Source: Rhodanobacter denitrificans (GTDB lineage: Bacteria > Pseudomonadota > Gammaproteobacteria > Xanthomonadales > Rhodanobacteraceae). From it: 64,000 bases of DNA. A model generated the notes under the pieces. That model was not told where the DNA came from and did no database searches. It saw only the letters and a list, made by a program, of their open reading frames with translations. Position 1 is the stretch's first letter, and the number at the start of each line of letters is the position of its first letter. Positions 43,329 through 52,647 of the stretch are shown piece by piece. The DNA is taken from NCBI GenBank assembly GCA_003241385.1, contig QFPO01000004.1, forward strand, positions 124,001-188,000, read 5' to 3'. The translations under genes and the position numbers were made by a program.

Positions 43329-46300
43329 CTAGGGCGCCTTCGTCACCGCAATGGCTTCTGTGGTGCGCGGCGGTATCCAGATCTCGATCGTGTCGGGTAC
43401 GCCGTATCCGATTTTCTGGACGCGCACTTCGATCGCGAATGCACTCCGCGCCCGCGCGATGCAAGCGTCGCTGGTGCCGGTGTTCGTCACGATCGCCGGG
43501 CTCGACCACACGTACGGCGTGCGACCGCCGGTGCGCTGCGCAGTGGTCACGACATTCTCGATCGGCGTCCTTGAGACGCCGACGGCCTCTTGCAGAGCCA
43601 TCGCCAGTTGTGTGGCGGGAGTTCTGCTCTCCTCGTCGTAGACGTGTATGAACACGCGTGCCTTCTCTGCACACGGCGCCGCGGTCGCGATCGGTACCGG
43701 CGCCACGGCGGGCTCGGTCACCGCCAGCAGGTTTCTCGAGGTCGAGGCGAGAATGGAATAGTGGTCGATCCGACCCGACGTCGAAGCGTTCGTCGCCGGG
43801 GGCCACGGTAGCGGAAATGTCGGCGGTGGGACGGGCGGGCTGTCTGGATGAGCGACCACCGTCGTGGCGGTCCGAGCCTCGATGAGGCGCGCGTGCTTGT
43901 CGGCGAACCAGTAGTCGTAGAACGGCGGCGGCGGTACCGGATCGGCACTGAGACTGCGATGTAATGAGAGACAAGCCTGCTTGTCCTGGGCTGAAGTTGC
44001 TTCTTCGCAGCGAGCATTGAGTCGATCGCGCAGGGCATCGAAGCGATCGTCGCCACGGGCATCGGATTCCTTCGCGAATTGCTCGAACTGTTGCTTGTAG
44101 AGACTCGCGATCGGCTGCTCACGGACCTTCTGCATGAGTTCTAGCGTGAGCGCCTCGTAACGCCGTTCGTCGGCGCGGCGTGATTCGCGAAACTGTTCGA
44201 TACCCTGCCACGCCGCGACCAGGACGCTCAGCGACAGCCCGGCGCCGACCGAGGCGCGCACCGTCATGCCGACCCGCTCGCGGCGACTGACCGTGTTCTC
44301 GGTGCGTACGGCCTGCTTTTCGGCCTCTTGCAGGCTCGAGCCGATCGCGGCCGCACCACTGATACCGGCGGCCCGCTTGATCGAATGGGCCGTCAGCCGT
44401 TCGCCCATCAGCAAGCCGAGCTGGTGGTAGCTCTCCCACTGTGCCTCGTCGAAGAACTGATCACCCGTGGTCTGCTGCGGATAGTCGGGATGACGATCTG
44501 CGTAGGCGACCATGTCGAAAGGCATCTTGTCCAGGCGCCTGGGCTTGACGACCAGCAGCACGCCTTCGGTTCCATCGGCGTAGGCGATGCGCCCGATCAC
44601 CAGCCAACGCGAGCCGGCTTCAGGGCCGATCGTTTCGGGAGTACCGACGACGTCGCTCAGATTGCCCAGTAGTGACACCTTGCCGGTTTCGACGAACTCG
44701 ATCGTCGCTCCGTAGTCGATCTTGGCCTTGCGGACCAGCGATTCGAGATCGCCGAACAGATAGTTCGGATCCGCCCCGCAGTCGGCGGCCACGATCACTC
44801 GAACGCGACGCTTGAGCAGCGCGTAGATGCCCGTGTTGTCGAAATGTCCACCGTCGGACACGTACCAGACAGGACTGAACAGGCCGGGGAAGCGTGCGAT
44901 CGATTCGGCCACGATCGCCAGCGGCTTGGGTGCCCAACGCAGCAGACGCGAAGGTCGTCGTGAGGGCGCGCTCGCTTCCTTCTTTTCTCCGACATCCGAT
45001 CCACGCTGTCCGGTATCCAACGCCGGCGTCCAGTAGCCCAGACGCACGCCCGACATGAACAGCAGCGCCGCCAGGCCCGGCGACGTCCGCGACCCCATGC
45101 CGGTACTCGCCGCCGCGCCGGAGATCGCGACCCATTGCGAGACCGTGCCCGTCGGGCCGATCGCAGCCTCCTCGGGCAGGCGGGTTCCGATCTCCACGCC
45201 GAGCCCGCTGACCGCCAGAGCGACACCTTTGCGATCGGCGTTGTAGAGCCCGGTACGGTCGTCGACCGATTGGTTGATGCAGCAGTTGATCAGATGGATC
45301 GGGCCGCCGTGGTCGTGCGGCCGATAGGCGGCGAGGTCGACGTCGTCACCGGCGATCGCCTCGGTCAGCGGTGCCACACGACTCGTCCAGGCTGGATCGA
45401 CGGCGCCGAGCGCCGAGGCCGGGAAACGGGAACCCTCCGCGCCGCTGTTGCCGGACGACACATATGCCCGTTCGATGCGGGCCCGGTAGAAGTTGTGAAG
45501 CGAGGCCAGATTGAGCAGATCGAAACTGCGGCGGGTGGTGACCAGATAGACCGCACAAGCGACCAGTACCACAGTGAACGTCGTGACCGGCCAGATCGCG
45601 ACGAGTCCCGACCAGGTCAGCTGCCAGTATGTCTCACGTTCGGTGGCCGGGAACAGCACCGCGTTCAGCACCGTCGTCCACACCACCGCGAGCAGGACAC
45701 TGAGCGCGATACCCACGACGTTGAGCAGCTTTTCGAGGTTCAGGCTGCGTCCCTTGGTGGTCGCCATCCAGCGCTGCAGTTCGGGCACCAGTACCCGCGC
45801 TGCCGCGACCAGGATCAGCACCGTCGCGCTGATCTTGTACTGCAGTCCGGTCAGATCGTCTCCCCAGTACAGGCGAGTGAGTTGCCAGGTACACCAATCC
45901 AGCAGCAGCAGTCCGATGCCGATGGCGATCGCCCACAGGCAGTAGGACAGTCGCTTGGTTCGCATCAGGCGCTGAGCACCGGCCGAACGCCCCTTGATGC
46001 GCTGAGCGACCGAGGAGAACCAGGCGGTCACCGGCCCTGTGGCAAGAATCGCCAGGATGCCGTAGAGCGCCATGTTCGCTCCCGACGCCTGCCGCGCCGT
46101 CTGCAATGCGACCCAGAACAGCGATGACCCGATCACCGCAGCCAGGGTGATCAACGCGGTACTGGTCCTCGACGGGTCATCGCGCGTGTACCAGTACGCG
46201 CACACCTGATGGACGCAGCCCCATACCGGCAGGACCAGCAGCCAACCCCAGACGCTGGGCATCACGCTGACCAGATCGTAGTTCCACCAGGTGTCGTCAC

Positions 46301-46823
46301 GAAGCGGCGGAAACAGCGCGACCAGCACGTGCGGCAACAGAACGAGCAGAGCGGCTGCGAGGATCAGCACCGCGATCTCCAGGTGAGTGGAGACGATGCC
46401 GCGCAGGATCGACGCCGTGGCATAGCCCAGATCCTTTGCGCCTGCCGGTGTCAGATAGCGGCCATTGTTTCGCAGCCACCACAACCACATCGAATCGTCC
46501 CTGGCGACGCCGGCCTCGACTTCGGCCGCGGTAGTCTTCTCACAGTACAGGCGCCCCAGACTCGATCCGAGATATCCGCCACCCGATACCGTGGACAGAT
46601 AGTCGAACCGCTTGAGCAATCCGTTCTTGGCCAAGCCCCGTACCAGCCCCAGGCAGAACGTGGCGCTGCGTATGCCACCGCCGGACAATGCGAGCCCCCA
46701 GGTGTCGCCGGCCACGGCGATTCCGGCGTGCTTGCGGCGCGCGTGCACCGTTCCGTCGACCTCCGAACGGACCTCTTCGGAGACCTTCAGGCTCGCCACT
46801 CGCGGATCGTATTGCGCGTCCAT
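43329..46823 (-). CDS. large membrane patatin-like phospholipase
   Basis: Protein of 1164 aa. The patatin domain begins with the oxyanion motif GGGIRSA (48-54) and nucleophile serine S80 in STVSGGGYLG. The catalytic aspartate lies far downstream in YVSDGGHFDNTGIYALLKRR (around 660). Between them is a large insertion with about eight membrane helices (roughly 145-450). Another helix follows near 865, then a coiled, charged region. The C-terminal 120 residues form a domain with VFIHVYDEESRTPATQLAMA. The arrangement puts the lipase at the inner membrane. It leads a four-gene operon. Confidence 0.82.
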   Translation of the reverse strand: MDAQYDPRVASLKVSEEVRSEVDGTVHARRKHAGIAVAGDTWGLALSGGGIRSATFCLGLVRGLAKNGLLKRFDYLSTVSGGGYLGSSLGRLYCEKTTAAEVEAGVARDDSMWLWWLRNNGRYLTPAGAKDLGYATASILRGIVSTHLEIAVLILAAALLVLLPHVLVALFPPLRDDTWWNYDLVSVMPSVWGWLLVLPVWGCVHQVCAYWYTRDDPSRTSTALITLAAVIGSSLFWVALQTARQASGANMALYGILAILATGPVTAWFSSVAQRIKGRSAGAQRLMRTKRLSYCLWAIAIGIGLLLLDWCTWQLTRLYWGDDLTGLQYKISATVLILVAAARVLVPELQRWMATTKGRSLNLEKLLNVVGIALSVLLAVVWTTVLNAVLFPATERETYWQLTWSGLVAIWPVTTFTVVLVACAVYLVTTRRSFDLLNLASLHNFYRARIERAYVSSGNSGAEGSRFPASALGAVDPAWTSRVAPLTEAIAGDDVDLAAYRPHDHGGPIHLINCCINQSVDDRTGLYNADRKGVALAVSGLGVEIGTRLPEEAAIGPTGTVSQWVAISGAAASTGMGSRTSPGLAALLFMSGVRLGYWTPALDTGQRGSDVGEKKEASAPSRRPSRLLRWAPKPLAIVAESIARFPGLFSPVWYVSDGGHFDNTGIYALLKRRVRVIVAADCGADPNYLFGDLESLVRKAKIDYGATIEFVETGKVSLLGNLSDVVGTPETIGPEAGSRWLVIGRIAYADGTEGVLLVVKPRRLDKMPFDMVAYADRHPDYPQQTTGDQFFDEAQWESYHQLGLLMGERLTAHSIKRAAGISGAAAIGSSLQEAEKQAVRTENTVSRRERVGMTVRASVGAGLSLSVLVAAWQGIEQFRESRRADERRYEALTLELMQKVREQPIASLYKQQFEQFAKESDARGDDRFDALRDRLNARCEEATSAQDKQACLSLHRSLSADPVPPPPFYDYWFADKHARLIEARTATTVVAHPDSPPVPPPTFPLPWPPATNASTSGRIDHYSILASTSRNLLAVTEPAVAPVPIATAAPCAEKARVFIHVYDEESRTPATQLAMALQEAVGVSRTPIENVVTTAQRTGGRTPYVWSSPAIVTNTGTSDACIARARSAFAIEVRVQKIGYGVPDTIEIWIPPRTTEAIAVTKAP

Positions 46824-47389
46824 GCCGCTACTCCGTCAGATGATGAGGATCACCACTCGCTTCTGTGCAGGCTACGCGGTCTCGATCGAACCAAAGGAAC
46901 GCCGGATCCAGTGCGCGAGACCGTCGTCGAGACGTTGAACGCCTCGCCCCGGAACGCTCGGCTGGCCGTCTCTTCGATGGAATGCGACGGGCGAACCGGT
47001 CCGCATCGGCACGTGCGTCGGCTGTCGTGCCAGCGATGCCCGCGGACGCGGAACGATGCGATGCTCGTCGGGAATTCTCACGGCCTGGACGGCGCGCGAA
47101 CGAACGCACGCCCGGCCGCGGCGACTGATCAACCGATGCCGGATGTGCGGCTGGCCGCCGCGAAACGCGGTCGGCTGCTTTCCCTGCTGCCATTCCATGA
47201 CCGTTCCCCTGCTCGTGCGCCCTGTCGTTGACTTGGGGGCACGAGATGACGCTAGCAGAGATCGTGCGATGAAAGAAGTGCCCTGCCGTTCCCTACCTGG
47301 AGGACGCATAGGACGCGATTTCCGAGGTGTCGCGTCAATTCAATGCCTGGCCGTTCGGTCGGCTGGTTGCGGGGACCCGCCTGGCCCGG
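46824..47389. other. 566-bp gap upstream of the patatin operon
   Basis: This stretch should contain the promoter of the patatin cassette. No conserved protein is visible on either strand. Only one minus-strand frame (46872-47198) is a weak coding candidate, listed separately. No clear promoter, tRNA or repeat was found. Confidence 0.4.
46872..47198 (-). CDS. doubtful small basic ORF
   Basis: Possible protein of 108 aa starting at an ATG preceded by AGGGGAA and ending in a stretch with VQRLDDGLAHWIRRSFGS. It is rich in Arg and Pro and resembles no family I know. It may be a remnant or a chance frame in GC-rich DNA. It lies between the patatin gene and the VOC gene. Confidence 0.2.
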   Translation of the reverse strand: MEWQQGKQPTAFRGGQPHIRHRLISRRGRACVRSRAVQAVRIPDEHRIVPRPRASLARQPTHVPMRTGSPVAFHRRDGQPSVPGRGVQRLDDGLAHWIRRSFGSIETA

Positions 47390-47761
47390 TTACCGATGCT
47401 GATCGACCAGCACCGGATTGCCGTCGGGATCGATCGCGATGAAGCTGGCCGGGCCGGTCGTGGTCTCGTCGGCCTCCTGCTGCAGGACGATACCCTGGGC
47501 TCTCAGGCGGCGCTGAATGTCGCGCACGTCGGTGAAGCTCGGCAGCGGCTGCGCGTCGGCGTCCCAGCCCGGATTGAAGGTCAGGATGTTCTTGTCGAAC
47601 ATGCCCTGGAACAGGCCGATGATGTGATCGCCGTTCTTGAGGATCAGCCAGTTCTGCTCGGCATTGCCGCCGAACACGCGAAAGCCGAAGGCTTCGTAGA
47701 AACGCCGCGAGGCGTCCAGATCCTTCACCGCCAGGCTGATCGAGAATGCGCCGAGGTCCAT
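47390..47761 (-). CDS. VOC (glyoxalase/bleomycin resistance fold) protein
   Basis: Protein of 123 aa with one glyoxalase-type fold: ISLAVKDLDASRRFYEAFGF at the start, FGGNAEQNWLILKNGDHIIG in the middle and DPDGNPVLVDQ at the end. Substrate cannot be predicted. The ATG at 47761 follows AGGAGT, so a longer upstream reading was not used. Confidence 0.85.
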   Translation of the reverse strand: MDLGAFSISLAVKDLDASRRFYEAFGFRVFGGNAEQNWLILKNGDHIIGLFQGMFDKNILTFNPGWDADAQPLPSFTDVRDIQRRLRAQGIVLQQEADETTTGPASFIAIDPDGNPVLVDQHR

Positions 47762-47892
47762 GGATGACTCCTGGTTTCGTGGGGGGCGACCGCGACGGCG
47801 ATCGTACCGCTTCGCCGGCAAAGCGCGGCAGCATCACCGGCGGGCCCGACCGTCGCATGCGCCGGCGGCGTTCCGGCTGCTGCGGTACGCGC

Positions 47893-48153
47893 TCAGACGC
47901 GCCCGCGTGCGACCGCAGCGCGGTAACGCCGTTCCCACCACCACCAGCTCAGCAGCCCGAAGGCGACGCCGCCGATCGTCCACAGCACCGCGGAGATCGC
48001 GACGAAGGCGGTCGCCAGCTTGTCGCGATGCACGAAGAACGTCATCACGACGAACAGCGGCAAGCCGTACATCAGCACACCGTGGACCAGCACGTAGCGC
48101 AACAAGCCCTTCTGCCGCACCGACTTCCAGTGTTCGAGATTCTTCGGATGCAT
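47893..48153 (-). CDS. small two-helix membrane protein
   Basis: Protein of 86 aa with two membrane helices (about 20-41 and 50-72), a basic N-terminus (HPKNLEHWKSVRQKG) and a WWWWERRYRAAVARGRV tail. Nothing else is recognised. It lies 41 bp after the P-loop kinase gene on the same strand, so the two may be co-transcribed. Confidence 0.7.
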   Translation of the reverse strand: MHPKNLEHWKSVRQKGLLRYVLVHGVLMYGLPLFVVMTFFVHRDKLATAFVAISAVLWTIGGVAFGLLSWWWWERRYRAAVARGRV

Positions 48154-48194
48154 TGCGAGGCTCGCGGGGGGCGGGAACGCGTGAGCGGATCGTC

Positions 48195-48824
48195 TCAGCC
48201 GACTGCGGCCACGGGCAGTGCTGCGACCAGGGCGTCGAAGCGATCGAGCGCGTAGCGTAGCGGATCGGGTGCGGCGGCGGAGTCGGCCTCGAGCTCGCCG
48301 GCGTCGGGCCAGTCGAACTGCACGCGCCCGGGCAGCACGCGGGCGAGCGTCTCGTACCAGGCCATCAGCGGTGCCTGCAGGCGCAGATGTAGGTCGAAAT
48401 TTCGGCGCGTCCGGGTCGGGTCGCCGTCACGCTGACGGCGCGCCTGATCGGTGTCGATCGCGCGCACGTAATAGCGATCGGCGAAACCGAGCCGCCGCGC
48501 TGCGATCTGCTCGCGCGCGGCCGCACATTCGGCGCGCCACTGCGCTTCGGTCGCGGCACCGATCCGCCACAGCGACCAGACGTAGTGCAGCTTCAGCGGA
48601 TCGGTATCGCAGACCGCGTAGCCGCTCGTGCGCTCGAGCGCGAGCGCCGCCTGCCAGCGCCGCGCATTCGCCGCGGCCCAGAAGCGCGCGGCCGCGTGCG
48701 GATCGGCGTCGCGATCCGGCGCGCCCGCGATCGGTCCGGTTTCCGGCACGCAGCGATCGGCGGCATGACGCCGGCACCAGGCGGTCTTGCCGGCGGCGCT
48801 GATGCCTTCGATCACGACGATCAT
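48195..48824 (-). CDS. P-loop nucleoside/thymidylate kinase-like ATPase
   Basis: Protein of 209 aa. The Walker A motif GISAAGKT lies at 7-14, and ADRYYVRA is a kinase-like core segment. A lid-like Arg-rich stretch (TDQARRQRDGDPTRTRR) follows. The fold suggests an AAA_33/thymidylate kinase-type enzyme that phosphorylates a small molecule. Substrate unknown. Confidence 0.72.
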   Translation of the reverse strand: MIVVIEGISAAGKTAWCRRHAADRCVPETGPIAGAPDRDADPHAAARFWAAANARRWQAALALERTSGYAVCDTDPLKLHYVWSLWRIGAATEAQWRAECAAAREQIAARRLGFADRYYVRAIDTDQARRQRDGDPTRTRRNFDLHLRLQAPLMAWYETLARVLPGRVQFDWPDAGELEADSAAAPDPLRYALDRFDALVAALPVAAVG

Positions 48825-48912
48825 CGCGAGCTGCGACGCGTGCGCCCGAATGCGGCCCGATCGCGCGGGCGCGTCGTGGCGCGCGGGCCGATCCGCATCG
48901 CGCCGGCCGTCG

Positions 48913-50004
48913 TCAGTACCACTCCAGCAGCGACAGGCCCACGCCGAAGTACCAGGCGCGGTGGTTGTAGTCGATCAGGCTCTCGCCGTAGCCGTGGAAC
49001 AGCTGCACGTGGCCGCGCAGCTCGTCCTTGATCGGGAACGCCCAGTCGAGCTGGGCCGCGCCGTGCCAGTCGCCGCGGAACGAGTTGCGCACGAGCAGCG
49101 ACAGCTGATGACGGTTGGTCACGCGGATCAGCTGGACCTCGCCGCGGCCGATGTAGTCGCTGATGTCCGGATTGTCGTCGTCGCGGCGGCTTTCGGGAAT
49201 GCGATACCAGGGGCGCAGGTTCAAGGTCCAACCGTCGCGCTCGAAGCCGACGTTGCCGACGAGGCGGTTCCAGCTGCGCGAGTACGGATCGCCGCGGCCA
49301 TTGGACTGATGCACGACGCCGACGCCGAGCAGACGGCCCTTGAAGCCGAACACGTCGTAGTCGGTGCGGAAGATCAGATTGAGGTCGGGCTCGTAGTTGG
49401 TCTCGCGGAACGGCCGCGAGGTGGCGCTGTTGAACACCTGCCAGTGCGAGACCTGCGTATAGCCGGTCCACAGGTCGCCGTTGTCGCCGAAGATGTTCTC
49501 CCAGAGCTTGGCCTTGAAGCTCAGCTGGAACTTGAGCTCGGAACGATCGATGTCGATCGCGTCGGTGACCTGGTTGTCCGGCGAGGGCGAGCTCGGCCTG
49601 CGATTGAGGCTGGTCGCGTAGAACGCGGGCAGCACGTACACCGGCCGATATGCGCGCAGGTGGAACGTGCCGAGCTTTGAATCGGGATCGAGCTCCCAGC
49701 GCGAGTCGAGCAGCGAGACCTTCGGCTTGGGCTGATGGCCGCTGTCGTGACGAAACACCGGATCGGACGATGCCTTCGCCGACGGCGCGGTGTCCAGCGT
49801 CTCCGGCGGCGCGTCGGCGATCACGCCGGGCGGCAGCTCCTTGCGGCCGGCCGCGACGTCGTAGCAGGCCAGACGCGTGCTGGCATCGGCGATGCCGACG
49901 CACTGCGAGAAGTCGACCTCGGCGGCGATCCCGGACCCTGAGGCGCACGCGATCACGCCGGATGCGACGTAGGAAACGCGGCGAAACGCAGCTGTGGACG
50001 GCAT
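48913..50004 (-). CDS. pldA: outer membrane phospholipase A
   Basis: Protein of 363 aa with a signal peptide and an N-terminal Cys motif (CVGIADASTRLACYD) common in proteobacterial homologues. The outer-membrane beta-barrel follows. The catalytic triad is visible: H232 and S234 in HQSNGRG, and N246 in SRSWNR. It cuts phospholipids misplaced in the outer leaflet. It terminates in an aromatic residue, as barrel proteins do (LLEWY). The ATG at 50004 is preceded by CGGAGT. Confidence 0.9.
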   Translation of the reverse strand: MPSTAAFRRVSYVASGVIACASGSGIAAEVDFSQCVGIADASTRLACYDVAAGRKELPPGVIADAPPETLDTAPSAKASSDPVFRHDSGHQPKPKVSLLDSRWELDPDSKLGTFHLRAYRPVYVLPAFYATSLNRRPSSPSPDNQVTDAIDIDRSELKFQLSFKAKLWENIFGDNGDLWTGYTQVSHWQVFNSATSRPFRETNYEPDLNLIFRTDYDVFGFKGRLLGVGVVHQSNGRGDPYSRSWNRLVGNVGFERDGWTLNLRPWYRIPESRRDDDNPDISDYIGRGEVQLIRVTNRHQLSLLVRNSFRGDWHGAAQLDWAFPIKDELRGHVQLFHGYGESLIDYNHRAWYFGVGLSLLEWY

Positions 50005-50023
50005 CGACGAACTCCGATTGCGC

Positions 50024-50051
50024 TTGCAGGCCGGTGCGTGGGCTGCATAAT
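50024..50051 (+). promoter_or_regulatory. candidate sigma-70 promoter for the CotH fusion gene
   Basis: TTGCAG and CATAAT are separated by 16 bp in the divergent gap between pldA and the CotH gene. This gives a leader of about 175 bases. Reasonable match, not tested. Confidence 0.4.
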
Positions 50052-50233
50052 GCGACGCTATCGACTTCCCCCCGGCAGGGCAAGGGCGCCGACGCAGGCC
50101 ATGGCCGTGCGCGCGCCGCACCGGGTGAGCACCCTGAAGGCGACGACTCGAGGCACGCGTCCGACGCGATGCCGTTCCCAGGACCGGCCGGCGCTCGCGC
50201 GGCCCCCGAACCCCGCAGCGGAGGACACCCGCC

Positions 50234-52549
50234 ATGGCCCGTGCCATTTCGTTTCGTTTTGCATGGCCACTGCTCGGCCTGCTCGGCATCGGCATCGAAG
50301 CCGCGGCCGATCTGCCGCAGCGGATCAACGATACCGGCCTGGACAGCTGCTACACGGCCGGCGACGGGATCGCCCGGATCGATTGCGACGACCCGGCCTG
50401 GCCAGGGCAGGACGCGACCAGCGGCCGCGACAGTGCCGCGCTGAGCGGCACGCTGCCGAAGATCGGCGCGGGCCGGCTCGGCTTCGATTTCAGCAAGTTG
50501 TCGACGAGCGGCGCGGCGCTGCCGCTGGATGCCGCACCGGGCACCGGTCCGGATGACTGGGCCTGCACGCGCGACAACGTCACCGGTCTGATCTGGGCGA
50601 TTCACAGCGACGCGGTCGACTGGCTGCAGGCACGCCGTGCGGCCGGTGCCGCCAACGCCGACGGCGGCCTGTGCGGCCACTACGGCTGGCGGCTGCCGAG
50701 CGTGAAGGAGCTGCAGCAACTGGTCGACTACGGCAGTGCCGCGCCGTCGATCGATCCGGATTTTCTGCCGGCCACGGCCGTGGCGTTCCACTGGACCGCC
50801 GAGCGCGCGCCGCGCGAGCGCAGCTGGGTCGTCAATTTCCACGGCGGCCAGGTCAATCCGCTGGCGCGCGGCAAGACCGCGATGGTGCGCCTGGTGACCG
50901 GCGGCGACCGGTTCGGCGCGCTGATCGACAACGGCGACGGCACCGTGACCGACCCGCGCAGCGGGCTGATGTGGGATCGATGCTCGGTCGGCCAGTTCGG
51001 CGGCACGCAGTGTCAGGGCGTGCCTCAGGAAATGACCTGGCAGCAGGCGCTGCAGCGTGTGCGCACGCTCAACCAGCAGAACTGGCGCGGCCATGCCGAC
51101 TGGCGGCTGCCCAACGTCAAGGAGCTGGCCAGTCTGGTCCGCCGCGACGGTGCGCAGCCGGCGATCGATCCGGCCAGATTCCCGAACACGGCCGGCACGG
51201 CCTATTGGACGTCGACTTCGAACTGGCACGTGGTGCGCATGGCCTGGGCGGTGTTCTTCGGCGACGGCAACGTCTTCGCGATGGACAAGACCGCGCTGGC
51301 GCGGATGCGGCCGGTACGTACCGCAAGCGCCGCGGCCGAAGGGCTGCCACGCGACGGCGTGTTCGCCGATGACCTGGAGGCACCGCCGCCGCTGCCGGTC
51401 CAGCACAGCTTGCCGGTGCTCTCGATCGCGACCGCCGACGCTGCGCCGATCGGCCGGGAGGTCTATGTGGATGCCCAGATGACGCTCGAAGGCGGCGGTT
51501 TCAGTCACGCCGGCGCGCTGCAGATCCGCGGCCGCGGCAATACGACCTGGGAGTTCGAGAAGAAGCCTTACCGCATCAAACTCGATCAGAAGATGCCGCT
51601 GCTCGGCATGCCCGACAACAGGCACTGGGTGCTGCTGGCCAACCATACCGACAAGACAATGCTGCGCAACGAGGTGGCGTTCGAGGCCGGCCGCCGCTTC
51701 GGCATGGCCTGGACACCACGCTCGCGCTTCGTCGACGTGCATCTCAACGGCCGCTACGTCGGTGTCTATCAGCTGACCGAGCACATCCGCATCGACCGCG
51801 ATCGTGTGAACATTCCGGAACTGGGCCCCGGTGACATCGCAGAACCGGCGATCTCGGGCGGTTATCTGCTGGAAGCCGACGGTCGACGCGACTGCGCGCC
51901 GTGGGTGCAGTTCGACACCAATCGCGTGCCGTTCTGCATCGACAATCCGGACGATGAGACGCTGGTGCCGGAACAGTACAACTACATCGTCTACTACGTG
52001 CGCAGCACCGAAGCGGCGATCTACGGACCGAACTTCACCGACCCGACCGTCGGCTATGCGGCGTGGCTCGACACCGCCAGCTTCATCGACTGGTATCTGG
52101 TCAACGAGCTGCTCAAGAACCAGGACGCGCGCGACGGCAGCAGCATCTGGAACTTCAAGGACCGCGGCGGCAAGTTCTCGCGCGGTCCGCTCTGGGATTT
52201 CGACATCGCCGCCGGCAATCTCTTTCACGGCGTCAAGAACGATCCGTACGGCTGGTGGATCCGTGGCGGCCCGTGGTACGAGCGCCTGTTCGAGGATCCG
52301 GCTTTCCAGACGGCGGTGAGGACACGCTGGGACACGCTCAAGGCCACCCAGATCGATACGCTGCTCGAGGCGATCGACACGCATCTGGACACCTATGGCA
52401 CCGCATTCGGCGCGAACTTCGGTCCGTGGCCGATGCTGACCGAGATTCACTGGCCCAATGCCGTGGTCGCCGGTTCCTACGAGGGCGAGATCGCTTATCT
52501 CCGAGACTGGCTGACCCAGCGCATCGCGTGGATCGATGCCAATCTCTGA
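50234..52549 (+). CDS. secreted DUF1566-DUF1566-CotH kinase fusion
   Basis: Protein of 771 aa with a signal peptide (MARAISFRFAWPLLGLLGIG). Two DUF1566/Lcl-type domains follow (about 95-220 and 230-365), each with the WRLPSVKEL or WRLPNVKEL signature. A CotH domain fills the rest (about 395-770), with QIRGRGNTTWEFEKKPYRIK, LANHTDKTMLRNEVAFE and GPLWDFDIAAGN. CotH proteins of this type are atypical kinases. At the junction lies DGVFADDLEAPPP, which looks like the C-terminal tail motif of other secreted proteins here, now inside a longer chain. Confidence 0.85.
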   Translation: MARAISFRFAWPLLGLLGIGIEAAADLPQRINDTGLDSCYTAGDGIARIDCDDPAWPGQDATSGRDSAALSGTLPKIGAGRLGFDFSKLSTSGAALPLDAAPGTGPDDWACTRDNVTGLIWAIHSDAVDWLQARRAAGAANADGGLCGHYGWRLPSVKELQQLVDYGSAAPSIDPDFLPATAVAFHWTAERAPRERSWVVNFHGGQVNPLARGKTAMVRLVTGGDRFGALIDNGDGTVTDPRSGLMWDRCSVGQFGGTQCQGVPQEMTWQQALQRVRTLNQQNWRGHADWRLPNVKELASLVRRDGAQPAIDPARFPNTAGTAYWTSTSNWHVVRMAWAVFFGDGNVFAMDKTALARMRPVRTASAAAEGLPRDGVFADDLEAPPPLPVQHSLPVLSIATADAAPIGREVYVDAQMTLEGGGFSHAGALQIRGRGNTTWEFEKKPYRIKLDQKMPLLGMPDNRHWVLLANHTDKTMLRNEVAFEAGRRFGMAWTPRSRFVDVHLNGRYVGVYQLTEHIRIDRDRVNIPELGPGDIAEPAISGGYLLEADGRRDCAPWVQFDTNRVPFCIDNPDDETLVPEQYNYIVYYVRSTEAAIYGPNFTDPTVGYAAWLDTASFIDWYLVNELLKNQDARDGSSIWNFKDRGGKFSRGPLWDFDIAAGNLFHGVKNDPYGWWIRGGPWYERLFEDPAFQTAVRTRWDTLKATQIDTLLEAIDTHLDTYGTAFGANFGPWPMLTEIHWPNAVVAGSYEGEIAYLRDWLTQRIAWIDANL

Positions 52550-52647
52550 GACGCGCCTGGCGCCGGCGTGATGCGGATGGCGGCGCGGCGACGGACGAGC
52601 GAGCGGTCGCACCGCCGCCGCCGCAGCGAGCGGCGGCGGCCGGCGCC

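Noticed and set aside
41540..46823. Prophage or type VI secretion effector locus
   Set aside because: The M15-like peptidase recalls a phage endolysin and the patatin a lipase effector, but there are no phage structural, integrase, VgrG, PAAR or immunity genes nearby.
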